NCBI GenBank assembly: GCA_023667285.1
Contig: JAMPAK010000001.1
Coordinates: forward strand, 1,694,744-1,758,743
Reading direction: 5' to 3'
DNA: 64,000 bases
Source: Muribaculaceae bacterium
GTDB lineage: Bacteria > Bacteroidota > Bacteroidia > Bacteroidales > Muribaculaceae
The position numbers and the translations under genes are program-made. Numbering within the stretch: position 1 is the first letter of the stretch; each line of letters begins with the position of its first letter. Below, in pieces: positions 46,456 through 55,086 of the stretch. The notes under the pieces are model-generated. The model saw only the letters and a program-made list of their open reading frames with translations, was not told the DNA's origin and made no database searches.

Positions 46456-46908
46456 TCAAGCCATTATCTGGGCTGCATGGTCCTTCGTCTTGATTTGCTT
46501 GGGAGTGATGACACGTTCCACAGTCCCATCGGGGGAGATGATGAAGGTGGTGCGGAATGTACCCATGTATTTGCGCCCATACATCGACTTCTCGCCCCAC
46601 ACGCCAAACTTCTCGACCAACTTATGGTCGGTGTCGGCAATCAGCGGGAACGGCAGGGAGTTTTTGGCTATGAACTTCTTGTGGCTGTCGGCCGAGTCGA
46701 CACTGACTCCAATCACCTGATAGCCATTATCGAGAAGTTCGTTGTAATTGTCGCGTAAGTTGCAGGCCTGAGCCGTGCATCCTGATGTCATATCTTTTGG
46801 GTAGAAATAGAGAGCGATGGTGCGTCCTGGATAATCGCTTAGTCGGATTTCGTGGCCGTCCTGGTCTGTGCCGAGGAGGTCATCAACCTTTTGTCCGGGT
46901 TCAATCAT
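46456..46908 (-). CDS. bcp: Thiol peroxidase, BCP/PrxQ peroxiredoxin
   Basis: 150 residues from ATG 46908 (MIEPGQKVDDLLGTDQDG); a frame extending to 46968 would overlap the preceding gene. The peroxidatic cysteine is C44 in KDMTSGCTAQ and the resolving cysteine is C49, five residues later, the PrxQ arrangement. It reduces hydrogen peroxide and organic peroxides with thioredoxin. It lies 34 nt downstream of the DUF115/GT42-like gene and is probably co-transcribed with it. Confidence 0.93.
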   Translation of the reverse strand: MIEPGQKVDDLLGTDQDGHEIRLSDYPGRTIALYFYPKDMTSGCTAQACNLRDNYNELLDNGYQVIGVSVDSADSHKKFIAKNSLPFPLIADTDHKLVEKFGVWGEKSMYGRKYMGTFRTTFIISPDGTVERVITPKQIKTKDHAAQIMA

Positions 46909-46942
46909 AATAGTATCGGTTAGAGTGTGTATCTTAATGGAT

Positions 46943-47788
46943 TCAGAGTTTGCCACGGATGAAGGCATCGATAAATGAGCCGGGGGTGGCGTTGATTATC
47001 TCAACCCCCTTCGACTTGGCATATCGCTCTATGGCATGATAGCTTTTGAAGGCCAGGTGGAAACTCAGCATGATGTCGTGGAGCCTGACGTCGCGATAGA
47101 CGGATGTCACTCGCGCTTTCTCACTGTCGTTATCCTTATAGAAGTGTGGCTGTATGCTTTGCACCTCATTGTCATCGCTCACACTGAGGGTGCGGGTCCA
47201 TGAATGGTCAGCGCCGAGTATGACGATTTTTCGGTAGCCTGCCAGGATGCCCGTCATGATAGCTGGAATCAGCACATTGCGAGGCCGGGGCATCCCAAGT
47301 CCTGAGCCATATGCCATCCGCTCGACCCAGCGGAATCCTTCGACACCTACAGGATTGAAGCGTTCTATCTTAATATTCGGGTTAGTCAACTCAAATTTCA
47401 CCCCGTTAGGGATAAAGAGCGTCATGGGCCAGTCAACCAGGGTCTGCATACGGTCGTACAGTTTCCTGACATTAGGATCACTTCCGGCGGATGTGAAGAA
47501 GTGAGGGTCGCACAGCAGATAGTAGCGAGGAGCTATCTCGGTAAATTCAGGGGCATTAGCGGCAAAGTTGACTGCTAAGGTATCTTCTGACTTGAGTGTG
47601 GCCATATCCTCTGAGATATTTTGTGCCAGGGACGGACCATTACCCATGATGATGAGCCTCCGGTCCCCTCTGTCAGAGCATGTCACCGATGGCTTACGTG
47701 ACTGGACAGCCATTTTAACGAGACTCTTGGCGCTTTTGGTGAGCAACGAGAGGGCATCTGATATGTTGTCTAAGATTATTTTTGACAT
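46943..47788 (-). CDS. Rossmann-like protein of the DUF115/GT42 type, function uncertain
   Basis: 281 residues from ATG 47788 (MSKIILDNISDALSLLTKSA). The core begins LIIMGNGPSLAQNI, the glycine-rich entry loop shared by DUF115 (MptE/Maf-like) proteins and GT42 sialyltransferases, followed by NFAANAPEF, YYLLCDPHFF and IVILGADHSWTR. I cannot decide between a glycosyltransferase and a pterin-pyrophosphokinase-like fold; no sialic-acid or pterin genes are adjacent. There is no signal peptide or membrane helix. The promoter box is so near the ATG that the leader would be about 3 nt. Confidence 0.65.
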   Translation of the reverse strand: MSKIILDNISDALSLLTKSAKSLVKMAVQSRKPSVTCSDRGDRRLIIMGNGPSLAQNISEDMATLKSEDTLAVNFAANAPEFTEIAPRYYLLCDPHFFTSAGSDPNVRKLYDRMQTLVDWPMTLFIPNGVKFELTNPNIKIERFNPVGVEGFRWVERMAYGSGLGMPRPRNVLIPAIMTGILAGYRKIVILGADHSWTRTLSVSDDNEVQSIQPHFYKDNDSEKARVTSVYRDVRLHDIMLSFHLAFKSYHAIERYAKSKGVEIINATPGSFIDAFIRGKL

Positions 47789-47795
47789 GATGGGG

Positions 47796-47803
47796 CAAAG
47801 ATA
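47796..47803 (-). promoter_or_regulatory. Candidate -7 box for the DUF115/GT42-like gene
   Basis: Minus-strand TATCTTTG ends 8 nt before ATG 47788. It is back-to-back with the sulP promoter box. Confidence 0.5.
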
Positions 47804-47816
47804 GTCAATTTTTTCG

Positions 47817-47824
47817 TAACTTTG
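47817..47824 (+). promoter_or_regulatory. Candidate -7 box for sulP
   Basis: TAACTTTG, 37 nt before ATG 47861. It overlaps the beginning of a longer open frame, which supports the later start. Confidence 0.6.
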
Positions 47825-47860
47825 CAGCTCCAATCAGGTAACATATTTCTAAATCACAAG

Positions 47861-49570
47861 ATGAATTTCTCAGGTCCGATTGACTTTAAGCCGAAATTGG
47901 TTTCCGCTTTGAGTCACTATTCAATGGAAAAGTTCAAGACCGACCTTGTGGCCGGTATCGTCGTGGGTATTGTAGCGCTTCCTCTTGCCATCGCCTTTGG
48001 CATTGCATCCGGAGTCAGTCCCACAGTTGGTCTGATCACCGCTATAATAGGTGGCTTCATCGTCTCAGCCGCCGGTGGATGCTCGGTGCAGATAGGAGGC
48101 CCGACGGGCGCCTTCATTGTAATTGTCTATAACATAATTGCAAACTATGGCCTGGAAGGTCTGGCAGTGGCTACATTCATGGCCGGACTTATACTTGTGG
48201 CGCTGGGCGTTTTCAGGCTCGGAACGGTCATCAAATTCATCCCATATCCCATTGTCGTGGGTTTCACAGCCGGTATCGCCCTGACAATTTTCTCCACACA
48301 GATCAATGATTTCCTGGGACTTGGGCTAAAAAATGTTCCCAGTGAGTTTCTGCCTAAGTGGGGTATGTTTCTTAGCAACCTCGCTAATATCGACTGGCTG
48401 ACACTCGGAGTAGGCATTGCCGCTCTGGCCATCATCATTGTCACACCCAAGATTTCACGTAGACTCCCTGGAGCGCTCATCGCCATCATACTTGTGACGG
48501 CAGTTGTGAGCCTTGTGCCGGGGGTGCATGTAGAGACTATCGGAGACCGTTTCGGATCACTCCCCACGGATATTCCTCAGCCTCACGGCTTTGAGTTCAC
48601 TATGGCCAATATCAACCGGCTTCTTCCTTCGGCCTTCACCATAGCAATCCTCGGCGCGATAGAGAGTCTTCTCTCGGCGACAGTGGCTGATGGTGTCACC
48701 GGCTCGCGCACTAACTCGAATACTGAGCTCATTGGTCAGGGCATGGCCAATATCATTGTCCCGTTCTTTGGCGGAATCCCCGTGACCGGAGCCATCGCCC
48801 GCACAATGACCAATATCACCAACGGTGGACGCACACCTGTGGCCGGTATTATCCATGCTGTGGTTCTCTTCCTCATATTCCTTTTCATGATGCCGCTGAT
48901 CAATCTTGTGCCTATGTCCTGCCTGGCAGCAGTGCTGATTGTGGTGGCCTATAATATGAGCGGCTGGAGAACTGTCAGGGCTATTTTTCATAATCCCAAG
49001 AGCGATATCTCTGTCCTTGCCGTGACATTCCTTCTCACCGTCATATTCGACCTTACGATTGCCATTGAGATGGGTCTGATGCTTGCCATCATTCTATTCC
49101 TGCGCCGTGTGATGGAGAATACTGAGATTAAGGTTTATTCAGAGCAGCTCGACATAGCAGAAGGCTCCGAGACCACAGTCCATGAGGTTCTTGATGTGAA
49201 TCCAGGGGTTGAGGTCTATGAGATTGACGGCCCGTTCTTCTTCGGTGTGGCCACCAAGTTTGATGAGATGATGCGCTCGACTCTGGGCCGTAAGCCAAAG
49301 GTCAGAATCATCCGCATGCGCAAGGTGCCCTTCATCGATTCTACTGCTCTCCATAACCTTGAGATACTCGTGCGCTCCTCTCAGGAAGAGGGTATCCATG
49401 TAGTCCTTTCGGGTGTGAAGGAGAATGTCCGTCAATCCATTGTCAATTCCGGTCTCAACGCTCTGATCGGCGATGACCATATTTGTGACCACATCACCAA
49501 AGCAGTGGCAATGGCAAACCGTATAGCACCTGTTGAGAACGAAGGTATGGCTGCTGAGGTAAGAGGTTGA
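47861..49570 (+). CDS. SulP-family inorganic anion transporter with STAS domain
   Basis: 569 residues from ATG 47861 (MNFSGPIDFKPKLVSALSHY). The membrane part (about 20-420) shows SulP signatures such as GIVVGIVALPLAIAFGIASG, IGGPTGAFIVIVYNI and FFGGIPVTGAIARTMTNITN. The C-terminal STAS domain (about 440-550) contains RKVPFIDSTALHNLE. SulP carriers move sulfate, bicarbonate or other oxyanions; no neighbour fixes the choice, though related marine and cyanobacterial proteins are bicarbonate importers. The gene is followed by an EamA carrier 20 nt later. Confidence 0.92.
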   Translation: MNFSGPIDFKPKLVSALSHYSMEKFKTDLVAGIVVGIVALPLAIAFGIASGVSPTVGLITAIIGGFIVSAAGGCSVQIGGPTGAFIVIVYNIIANYGLEGLAVATFMAGLILVALGVFRLGTVIKFIPYPIVVGFTAGIALTIFSTQINDFLGLGLKNVPSEFLPKWGMFLSNLANIDWLTLGVGIAALAIIIVTPKISRRLPGALIAIILVTAVVSLVPGVHVETIGDRFGSLPTDIPQPHGFEFTMANINRLLPSAFTIAILGAIESLLSATVADGVTGSRTNSNTELIGQGMANIIVPFFGGIPVTGAIARTMTNITNGGRTPVAGIIHAVVLFLIFLFMMPLINLVPMSCLAAVLIVVAYNMSGWRTVRAIFHNPKSDISVLAVTFLLTVIFDLTIAIEMGLMLAIILFLRRVMENTEIKVYSEQLDIAEGSETTVHEVLDVNPGVEVYEIDGPFFFGVATKFDEMMRSTLGRKPKVRIIRMRKVPFIDSTALHNLEILVRSSQEEGIHVVLSGVKENVRQSIVNSGLNALIGDDHICDHITKAVAMANRIAPVENEGMAAEVRG

Positions 49571-49590
49571 TACGATAATTGAAATAGGCT

Positions 49591-50466
49591 ATGTGGGTTC
49601 TTCTCGCTACAGTCTCGGCATTATGCCTGGGATTTTATGATGTGATGAAAAAGCTCTCCCTTGAGCGCAACAATGTGCTGGGAGTTCTGTTTCTCAATAC
49701 TCTCTTCAGCGCTGTGTTGATGAGTCCGGTCATAATCTCAGACATCTCATCTGGATATTGGGGACTTGGAGGAACCGCCGCCGGTCATGGATACATCCTG
49801 CTCAAGAGTCTTATCGTATTGTCGTCATGGCTGCTGGGATATGCCTCTATCAAGCATCTTCCTCTCACCATAGCCGGTCCGGTGAATGCCTCGCGCCCGG
49901 TGATTGTACTTGTGGGCGCCCTCCTTATCTTTGGGGAACGGCTAAATGCGTGGCAGTGGGCAGGTGTTATCCTGGGTTTCTGGTCGCTCTTTTTCATCAG
50001 CAGAGTAGGAGGTAAGGAGGGTTTCTCCCTTCGCTCCTCGCGCTGGCTCTGGATGGCCATAGGCGCCACTACTCTTGGGGCCGTCAGCGCACTCTATGAT
50101 AAGTATCTGATGACCCGTTTCGAGCCGCTTGAGGTTCAGGCATGGTATTCGTTCTATCAGCTCATCATTATGGGAATGGCCATCGGTGTGGTTTCGAGAA
50201 TGCACCCCTCTCAGACTCCCCTGAAGTGGAAATGGACCATCCCTCTCATCTCTATCTTCCTCACTGTCGCAGACCTGGCCTATTTTTACTCTCTCTCGGT
50301 GGAGGGTTCGATGATTGCTGTGGTCTCAATGATTAGGAGGGGCAGTGTGATTGTGTCGTTCATGTATGGTTTCCTTATCCTCCACGAGAAGAATATCAAA
50401 CTGAAGATTGTAGATCTCACCATCCTGCTGATAGGCCTGGGACTGCTTGTGATAGGCTCAATGTAG
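49591..50466 (+). CDS. EamA/DMT-superfamily transporter
   Basis: 291 residues with about ten helices in two EamA repeats. The first repeat has PVNASRPVIVLVGALLIFGE and the second SMIRRGSVIVSFMYGFLILH, the paired end-of-repeat motif of this family. Members export or import metabolites such as amino acids and nucleotide sugars; the substrate here is unknown. It lies 20 nt after sulP and is probably co-transcribed with it. Confidence 0.87.
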   Translation: MWVLLATVSALCLGFYDVMKKLSLERNNVLGVLFLNTLFSAVLMSPVIISDISSGYWGLGGTAAGHGYILLKSLIVLSSWLLGYASIKHLPLTIAGPVNASRPVIVLVGALLIFGERLNAWQWAGVILGFWSLFFISRVGGKEGFSLRSSRWLWMAIGATTLGAVSALYDKYLMTRFEPLEVQAWYSFYQLIIMGMAIGVVSRMHPSQTPLKWKWTIPLISIFLTVADLAYFYSLSVEGSMIAVVSMIRRGSVIVSFMYGFLILHEKNIKLKIVDLTILLIGLGLLVIGSM

Positions 50467-50508
50467 AGAATCTTCAGACGGTGTCTTTTATATAAGGTGG
50501 ATTTTTTG

Positions 50509-50516
50509 TAACTTTA
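50509..50516 (+). promoter_or_regulatory. Near-consensus -7 box for the triple esterase
   Basis: TAACTTTA differs from TAnnTTTG only at the last base and lies 24 nt before ATG 50540. Confidence 0.35.
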
Positions 50517-50539
50517 CGCCACCTTAGAACTATCACCAT

Positions 50540-53350
50540 ATGAAGACATTTATCGAAGCCTCGTTGATTTCGCTATCGCTTATCGCCGGAGGCAGTACAG
50601 AGGCACAAAACCGGGTTGCATCCCCTATGGAGGATGTCAACAAGGTCGTGGACAATACTCTTGACAGCCTTGAACTGGCCCGGACGGCACGCCCTGTCTC
50701 CGGCTCAAGCCGCGTTGGGGATAATCCGGTGCTCTTTTTGGTTGGAAACTCTACGATGCGCACAGGCACACTCGGCAATGGCTCCAACGGACAGTGGGGA
50801 TGGGGATATTTCATGCAGGAATATTTTGACCCGACAAAGATCACAGTCGAGAACCATGCACTCGGAGGAATGAGCAGCCGAACATTCTATAACAGGCTGT
50901 GGGCTGATGTCTTGAAAGGTATACGTCCCGGAGATTGGGTCATTATCGAACTCGGTCATAACGACAATGGCCCTTATGATGAGGGTCGTGCCAGGGCTTC
51001 CATTCCGGGAGTGGGTCAAGACTCCCTGCATGTCACCATCAAGGAGACCGGGGTGGAGGAGACGGTCTATACTTATGGAGAATATTTGCGCCGATATATC
51101 AAAGATGTCAAGGCTCATGGAGGAAATCCCATACTTTTCTCGCTCACTCCACGATGTGCCTGGGATGATAAGGACTCCACGCAAGTCAGCCGTGTGAACA
51201 ACACATTTGGCCACTGGGCGCGTCAGGTTGCCGAGGCGGAGAAGGTGCCTTATGTAGACCTCAATGAGATAACAGCGCGCAAGTTTGAGCGTTTTGGGAA
51301 AGACAAGGTCAAGACCATGTTCTATATTGACAGGATCCACACCTCGGAGTTTGGTGCGAGAGTCAATGCAGAGTCAGCTGTTGAGGGTCTGCGCGGCCTG
51401 AGCGATGTCCCGTTGAAGGACTGGATGATTCTTCAGGATACTGACACCGTCACCGGGTCGTCGAGGCGCGAGGGGAGGCCCGTACTTTTCATTGTAGGTG
51501 ACAGCACTGTTAAGAATGAGGATAGCGACGATGACTCAATGTGGGGATGGGGAAGTGTCTTGGCGGAGCAGTTTGACACCACACGCATCTCAATTGAGAA
51601 TCATGCAATGGCCGGACGTAGCGCCCGCACATTTCTCGATGAAGGCCGTTGGGATAAGGTCTATAATGCTCTGCGCCCGGGAGACTTTGTCCTTATTCAG
51701 TTCGGACATAACGACGGCGGTGACATCAACAAGGGTAAGGCCCGTGGCGAGCTTCATGGGGCTGGCCCGGAGAGCAAGGTGTTCAAGATGGAGGCAACCG
51801 GCCGCAACAAGGTTATCTATACCTACGGATGGTATCTTCGCAAGTTCATCATGGATGCTCGCGAGAAAGGAGCTGCCCCGATTATCATCAGCCATACGCC
51901 ACGCAACAAGTGGAAGGACGGAAAGATTGAGAGCAACAAGTCTTCTTTTGGCCTTTGGGCTCGTCAGGCAGCAGGACAGGGTAAAGCCACATTCATTGAC
52001 CTCAATGAAATCTCAGGCCGTAAATTGCAGGCTCTGGGGGCTGAAGGCTCAGCACGCTATTTCAAGAAAGACCATACACATTCATCCAAGGCGGGAGCAC
52101 GGCTCAATGCCTCAGGTATAGCCGAGGGACTGCGTTCAACAACCTCTTCTCTAAAGGATTATTTAAAGCCTGCTGCCTACGACTATGATATGGAGGAAAT
52201 GATAGCGTATAGCGACTTCACTGGTTATGGCATTGACTTTGGAACGAGTAGTGATAATGGCAAACCATTTTATTTTTCCGTGCGTGTGCCAGACGGCAAC
52301 TATAAGGTGACTGTTACTTTGGGTGACAGTAAGCGTGCGGCAGAGACAACCGTGCGTGCCGAGAGCCGACGTCTGATGGCTGATCGGGTCAAGACACAGA
52401 AAGGTAAATTCAAGACACTGGAGTTCAATGTCAGCAAACGCTCACCGGGCATAAACCTGAAGGACTCTGTGAGGATTAATCCAAGAGAGGTCGGGACTAC
52501 TTCATGGGATGACCGTCTGAGCCTTGAGTTTACGGGTGAGTCACCTGCGGTAAGGCATGTCACAATTGAACCGATAGAGCCTGGGGATAGCATTCCCACC
52601 ATATTTCTGTGTGGCAACAGCACCGTTGTAGACCAAGTCAATGAGCCGTGGGCAAGCTGGGGACAATTGATAACAGCATATCTTGACAATGGCATATGTG
52701 TGTCGAATCATGCCGAAAGTGGTCAGCGCGCTGATTCATTCCTGGCTTCAAAGCGTCTTGATAAAGTCCTCTCAATGTCCAGGCCCGGTGACTGGATTTT
52801 CATAGAATTCGGACACAACGACCAGAAACAGAAGACACCGGGCTCAGGTGCGTGGTATAACTTCAGCACAGCGCTAAAGACTTTTATTGACCGCGCCCGC
52901 AAGGCCGGGCTGAATCCTGTGTTCATCACACCGACTGCTCGACGCCACTTTGGCGCTGACGGACATATCCTTGATACACATGGCGAATATCCGGACGCAA
53001 TGAGGGCAGTGGCTGAACGTGAGAATGTCCCTCTCATTGAACTCAACCCAATGACCAAGACCCTCTATGAGAGCCTCGGTGTAGAAGGGTCTAAGAAAGC
53101 CTTCGTCCATTACCCTGCCGGGACTTTTCCCGGTCAGGACAAGGCAATGGAGGATAATACCCACTTCAATCCCTATGGAGCCTCACAGGTGGCCAAGTGT
53201 GTGGTAGAGGGTATAAGGAAGAATATTCCGGAACTCGCAGGACACATAACACTTCCAGAAGATTATGATCCGTCGCACCCTGACAACCCGGCGGAATTCA
53301 TATGGATTCGCGCTCCGTTCTATGACAATGTGAAACCTTACGGAAACTGA
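50540..53350 (+). CDS. Exported protein with three SGNH/CE12-type esterase domains
   Basis: 936 residues with a signal peptide (about 1-22). Domain 1 (about 60-290): nucleophile S71 in LVGNST, GHND at 139-142, D264 and H267. Domain 2 (about 312-540): S322 in IVGDST, GHND at 389-392, D511 and H514. A beta-sandwich module (about 548-680) like that fused to Bacteroidota rhamnogalacturonan acetylesterases comes next. Domain 3 (about 685-900): S694 in LCGNST, GHND at 758-761, D872 and H875. Every Ser/Gly/Asn/His block is intact three times. The closest characterised enzymes remove acetyl groups from pectic rhamnogalacturonan. No pectin-utilisation locus or SusCD pair is near. Confidence 0.85.
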   Translation: MKTFIEASLISLSLIAGGSTEAQNRVASPMEDVNKVVDNTLDSLELARTARPVSGSSRVGDNPVLFLVGNSTMRTGTLGNGSNGQWGWGYFMQEYFDPTKITVENHALGGMSSRTFYNRLWADVLKGIRPGDWVIIELGHNDNGPYDEGRARASIPGVGQDSLHVTIKETGVEETVYTYGEYLRRYIKDVKAHGGNPILFSLTPRCAWDDKDSTQVSRVNNTFGHWARQVAEAEKVPYVDLNEITARKFERFGKDKVKTMFYIDRIHTSEFGARVNAESAVEGLRGLSDVPLKDWMILQDTDTVTGSSRREGRPVLFIVGDSTVKNEDSDDDSMWGWGSVLAEQFDTTRISIENHAMAGRSARTFLDEGRWDKVYNALRPGDFVLIQFGHNDGGDINKGKARGELHGAGPESKVFKMEATGRNKVIYTYGWYLRKFIMDAREKGAAPIIISHTPRNKWKDGKIESNKSSFGLWARQAAGQGKATFIDLNEISGRKLQALGAEGSARYFKKDHTHSSKAGARLNASGIAEGLRSTTSSLKDYLKPAAYDYDMEEMIAYSDFTGYGIDFGTSSDNGKPFYFSVRVPDGNYKVTVTLGDSKRAAETTVRAESRRLMADRVKTQKGKFKTLEFNVSKRSPGINLKDSVRINPREVGTTSWDDRLSLEFTGESPAVRHVTIEPIEPGDSIPTIFLCGNSTVVDQVNEPWASWGQLITAYLDNGICVSNHAESGQRADSFLASKRLDKVLSMSRPGDWIFIEFGHNDQKQKTPGSGAWYNFSTALKTFIDRARKAGLNPVFITPTARRHFGADGHILDTHGEYPDAMRAVAERENVPLIELNPMTKTLYESLGVEGSKKAFVHYPAGTFPGQDKAMEDNTHFNPYGASQVAKCVVEGIRKNIPELAGHITLPEDYDPSHPDNPAEFIWIRAPFYDNVKPYGN

Positions 53351-53351
53351 T

Positions 53352-53867
53352 TTATCGAGTCACAATCTTATAATTCAATGCCCCGCCTGATGTGACCGAA
53401 TAGCGCTGGAGTGCAAACCCCCTGTCGGCTGCAGGGCCTGAGCGCGGCATCCCATGGTTTGTGTATATTTCATATGTGCTTCCACATGTGCTGCACTCTG
53501 CAAATGCCTGATCGGCGGGAACATGTAATCGGATTGTTGGCTGCGCCTCAACAGGACACGATAGATCATAGGCGAGAGAATTGCCCATCACATCGTTGAC
53601 CAGCAGAAGACCACCGTAGCCTGTGCGGTCAAGGTCCGTGTACGGGAAATTAGACGGAACCCGTGTATTGCCTTGACGTATGTAAATGTTATAGGCCGCA
53701 GCGTCTCCTTTCACGCCGTGTATATTCCAGTCGGCCACGGTTGGGAAGTTGAGATAAACTTCTGCATAGGGGATGCGGTCATCGTTGACAGAATCACACC
53801 CTGAGATAAAGATAATGCTCATGGCCGTGATTGTGACGGCCATGAGCCTGGAGAGAATATTTTTCAT
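53352..53867 (-). CDS. Lipoprotein with a Rieske-like fold lacking histidine ligands
   Basis: 171 residues with a lipoprotein signal ending SIIFISGC (lipidated cysteine at about 24). The C-terminal half has SCPVEAQP, about twenty residues later AECSTCGSTYE, then MPRSGPAADRGFALQRYSV, the layout of Rieske-like domains in Bacteroidota lipoproteins. The CxH motifs that would hold a 2Fe-2S cluster are absent; only three cysteines remain, so a Rieske cluster is unlikely. The function is unknown. It ends 1 nt from the triple esterase on the other strand and lies 6 nt after the SRPBCC gene. Confidence 0.7.
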   Translation of the reverse strand: MKNILSRLMAVTITAMSIIFISGCDSVNDDRIPYAEVYLNFPTVADWNIHGVKGDAAAYNIYIRQGNTRVPSNFPYTDLDRTGYGGLLLVNDVMGNSLAYDLSCPVEAQPTIRLHVPADQAFAECSTCGSTYEIYTNHGMPRSGPAADRGFALQRYSVTSGGALNYKIVTR

Positions 53868-53873
53868 TGAGGA

Positions 53874-54299
53874 TTATGCCTTGTTGAAAATGGTTGTGAA
53901 GACCTCGCCAAACTTGTCGGCGGCCTCCTGGATCTTACCACCTATGAATGGCCGGAGCATAGCGGGAATATCTATGTCGAAAGCCGGAGTGACAGTGGTC
54001 GATGAGGGATCCTCCTCCTTAAGATCGACGGATATTTTCAGAGGTACGGGAGAGCCTATGGCGGTCAGTCCGACATGCGACGGCTCTCTGCGTTCAGTTA
54101 TCTTGAACTCCAGGCGTCCCACGCCGGGAGCGTCCATGCGTATGGTCTCATCGGTGAATTCTACGCCCTGCAGACGTGAGCGCTGCTCTTCAGGGAGTTG
54201 TTCTACAAGCGGACGATACTGCCCAAGATCAGAGACCTTTGCATATATCTCGGCTACAGGACGAGAAAGTGTGACTGATTTACCTGTATATTTCGACAT
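53874..54299 (-). CDS. SRPBCC (START-like) domain protein
   Basis: 141 residues with no signal peptide. It begins SKYTGKSVTLSRPVAEIYAK followed by VSDLGQY, the opening of polyketide-cyclase/START-like SRPBCC proteins, and ends with a long helix (IGGKIQEAADKFGEVFTTIF). Such proteins bind hydrophobic ligands in a deep cavity. The ligand is unknown. It starts 12 nt after pyrE, a pairing I recall from other Bacteroidales, and precedes the Rieske-like lipoprotein. Confidence 0.8.
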   Translation of the reverse strand: MSKYTGKSVTLSRPVAEIYAKVSDLGQYRPLVEQLPEEQRSRLQGVEFTDETIRMDAPGVGRLEFKITERREPSHVGLTAIGSPVPLKISVDLKEEDPSSTTVTPAFDIDIPAMLRPFIGGKIQEAADKFGEVFTTIFNKA

Positions 54300-54311
54300 A
54301 GATATTATTGC

Positions 54312-54959
54312 TTATTCATCGAGTTTTCGAGGGGTCCAAACGGAGGGATCCTTGCGCCATTCTTTGAGGGTCTCGACATCCTCCTCGCGGATAAAGCCGG
54401 TCTCGAGGGCTGCTGAGATGAGGGCTGTGTAGTTGGAGAGAGTTATGAGTTTGACATCAGCGTCCTTGAATGCCTTGACGGCCACGGGAAACTCATAGCT
54501 GAACATTGCGACCATGCCGATGACCTCACATCCGGTGTTGCGGATTGCTTCGACAGCCTTGAGAGAACTGCCGCCGGTGGAGATGAGATCCTCAATCACA
54601 ACTACTTTCTTGCCGGGACGGAGATCCCCTTCGATAAGATTCTCGAGACCATGGTCCTTGGGCGTGGAGCGGACATAGACATAGGGCAGGCCTAGTGTGT
54701 CGCTCACAAGAGCACCCTGTGCGATGGCTCCGGTGGCCACACCTGCAATCGCCTCAACGTCGCCAAAGTTTTCAAGGATGACACGGCTGAGCTCAACCTT
54801 GATGAAATTGCGCAAATCAGGGTATGACAGTGTCTTGCGGTTGTCTGTGTAGATGGGTGAGTTCCAGCCGGAAGCCCAGGTGAATGGATTGTCCGGTTGA
54901 AGTTTTATAGCACTGATTTTAAGTAATTTTTCAGCAAGAATGAGGTCAAGATGTTTCAT
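54312..54959 (-). CDS. pyrE: Orotate phosphoribosyltransferase
   Basis: 215 residues. The PRPP-binding motif is VVVIEDLISTGGSSLKAVEA; the N-terminal PFTWASGWNSPIYTDNRKTL and VATGAIAQGALVSD complete the type I phosphoribosyltransferase pattern of PyrE. It joins orotate to PRPP to give orotidine monophosphate in pyrimidine synthesis. It leads a three-gene unit with the SRPBCC and Rieske-like genes and has a promoter box 31 nt upstream. Confidence 0.95.
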   Translation of the reverse strand: MKHLDLILAEKLLKISAIKLQPDNPFTWASGWNSPIYTDNRKTLSYPDLRNFIKVELSRVILENFGDVEAIAGVATGAIAQGALVSDTLGLPYVYVRSTPKDHGLENLIEGDLRPGKKVVVIEDLISTGGSSLKAVEAIRNTGCEVIGMVAMFSYEFPVAVKAFKDADVKLITLSNYTALISAALETGFIREEDVETLKEWRKDPSVWTPRKLDE

Positions 54960-54989
54960 TTCCTTAGATCATTGATGAGTTTCAAGTCG

Positions 54990-54997
54990 CAAAATTA
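54990..54997 (-). promoter_or_regulatory. Candidate -7 box for pyrE
   Basis: Minus-strand TAATTTTG, 31 nt before the pyrE ATG. Confidence 0.55.
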
Positions 54998-55086
54998 CTC
55001 AATATCCCATCTATCTGCAAGAGATTTTCGTTTACTTTTCTTAAAAAATGTCCGATTTTGGACTTTCCTGTATTCAGAGAATATGC

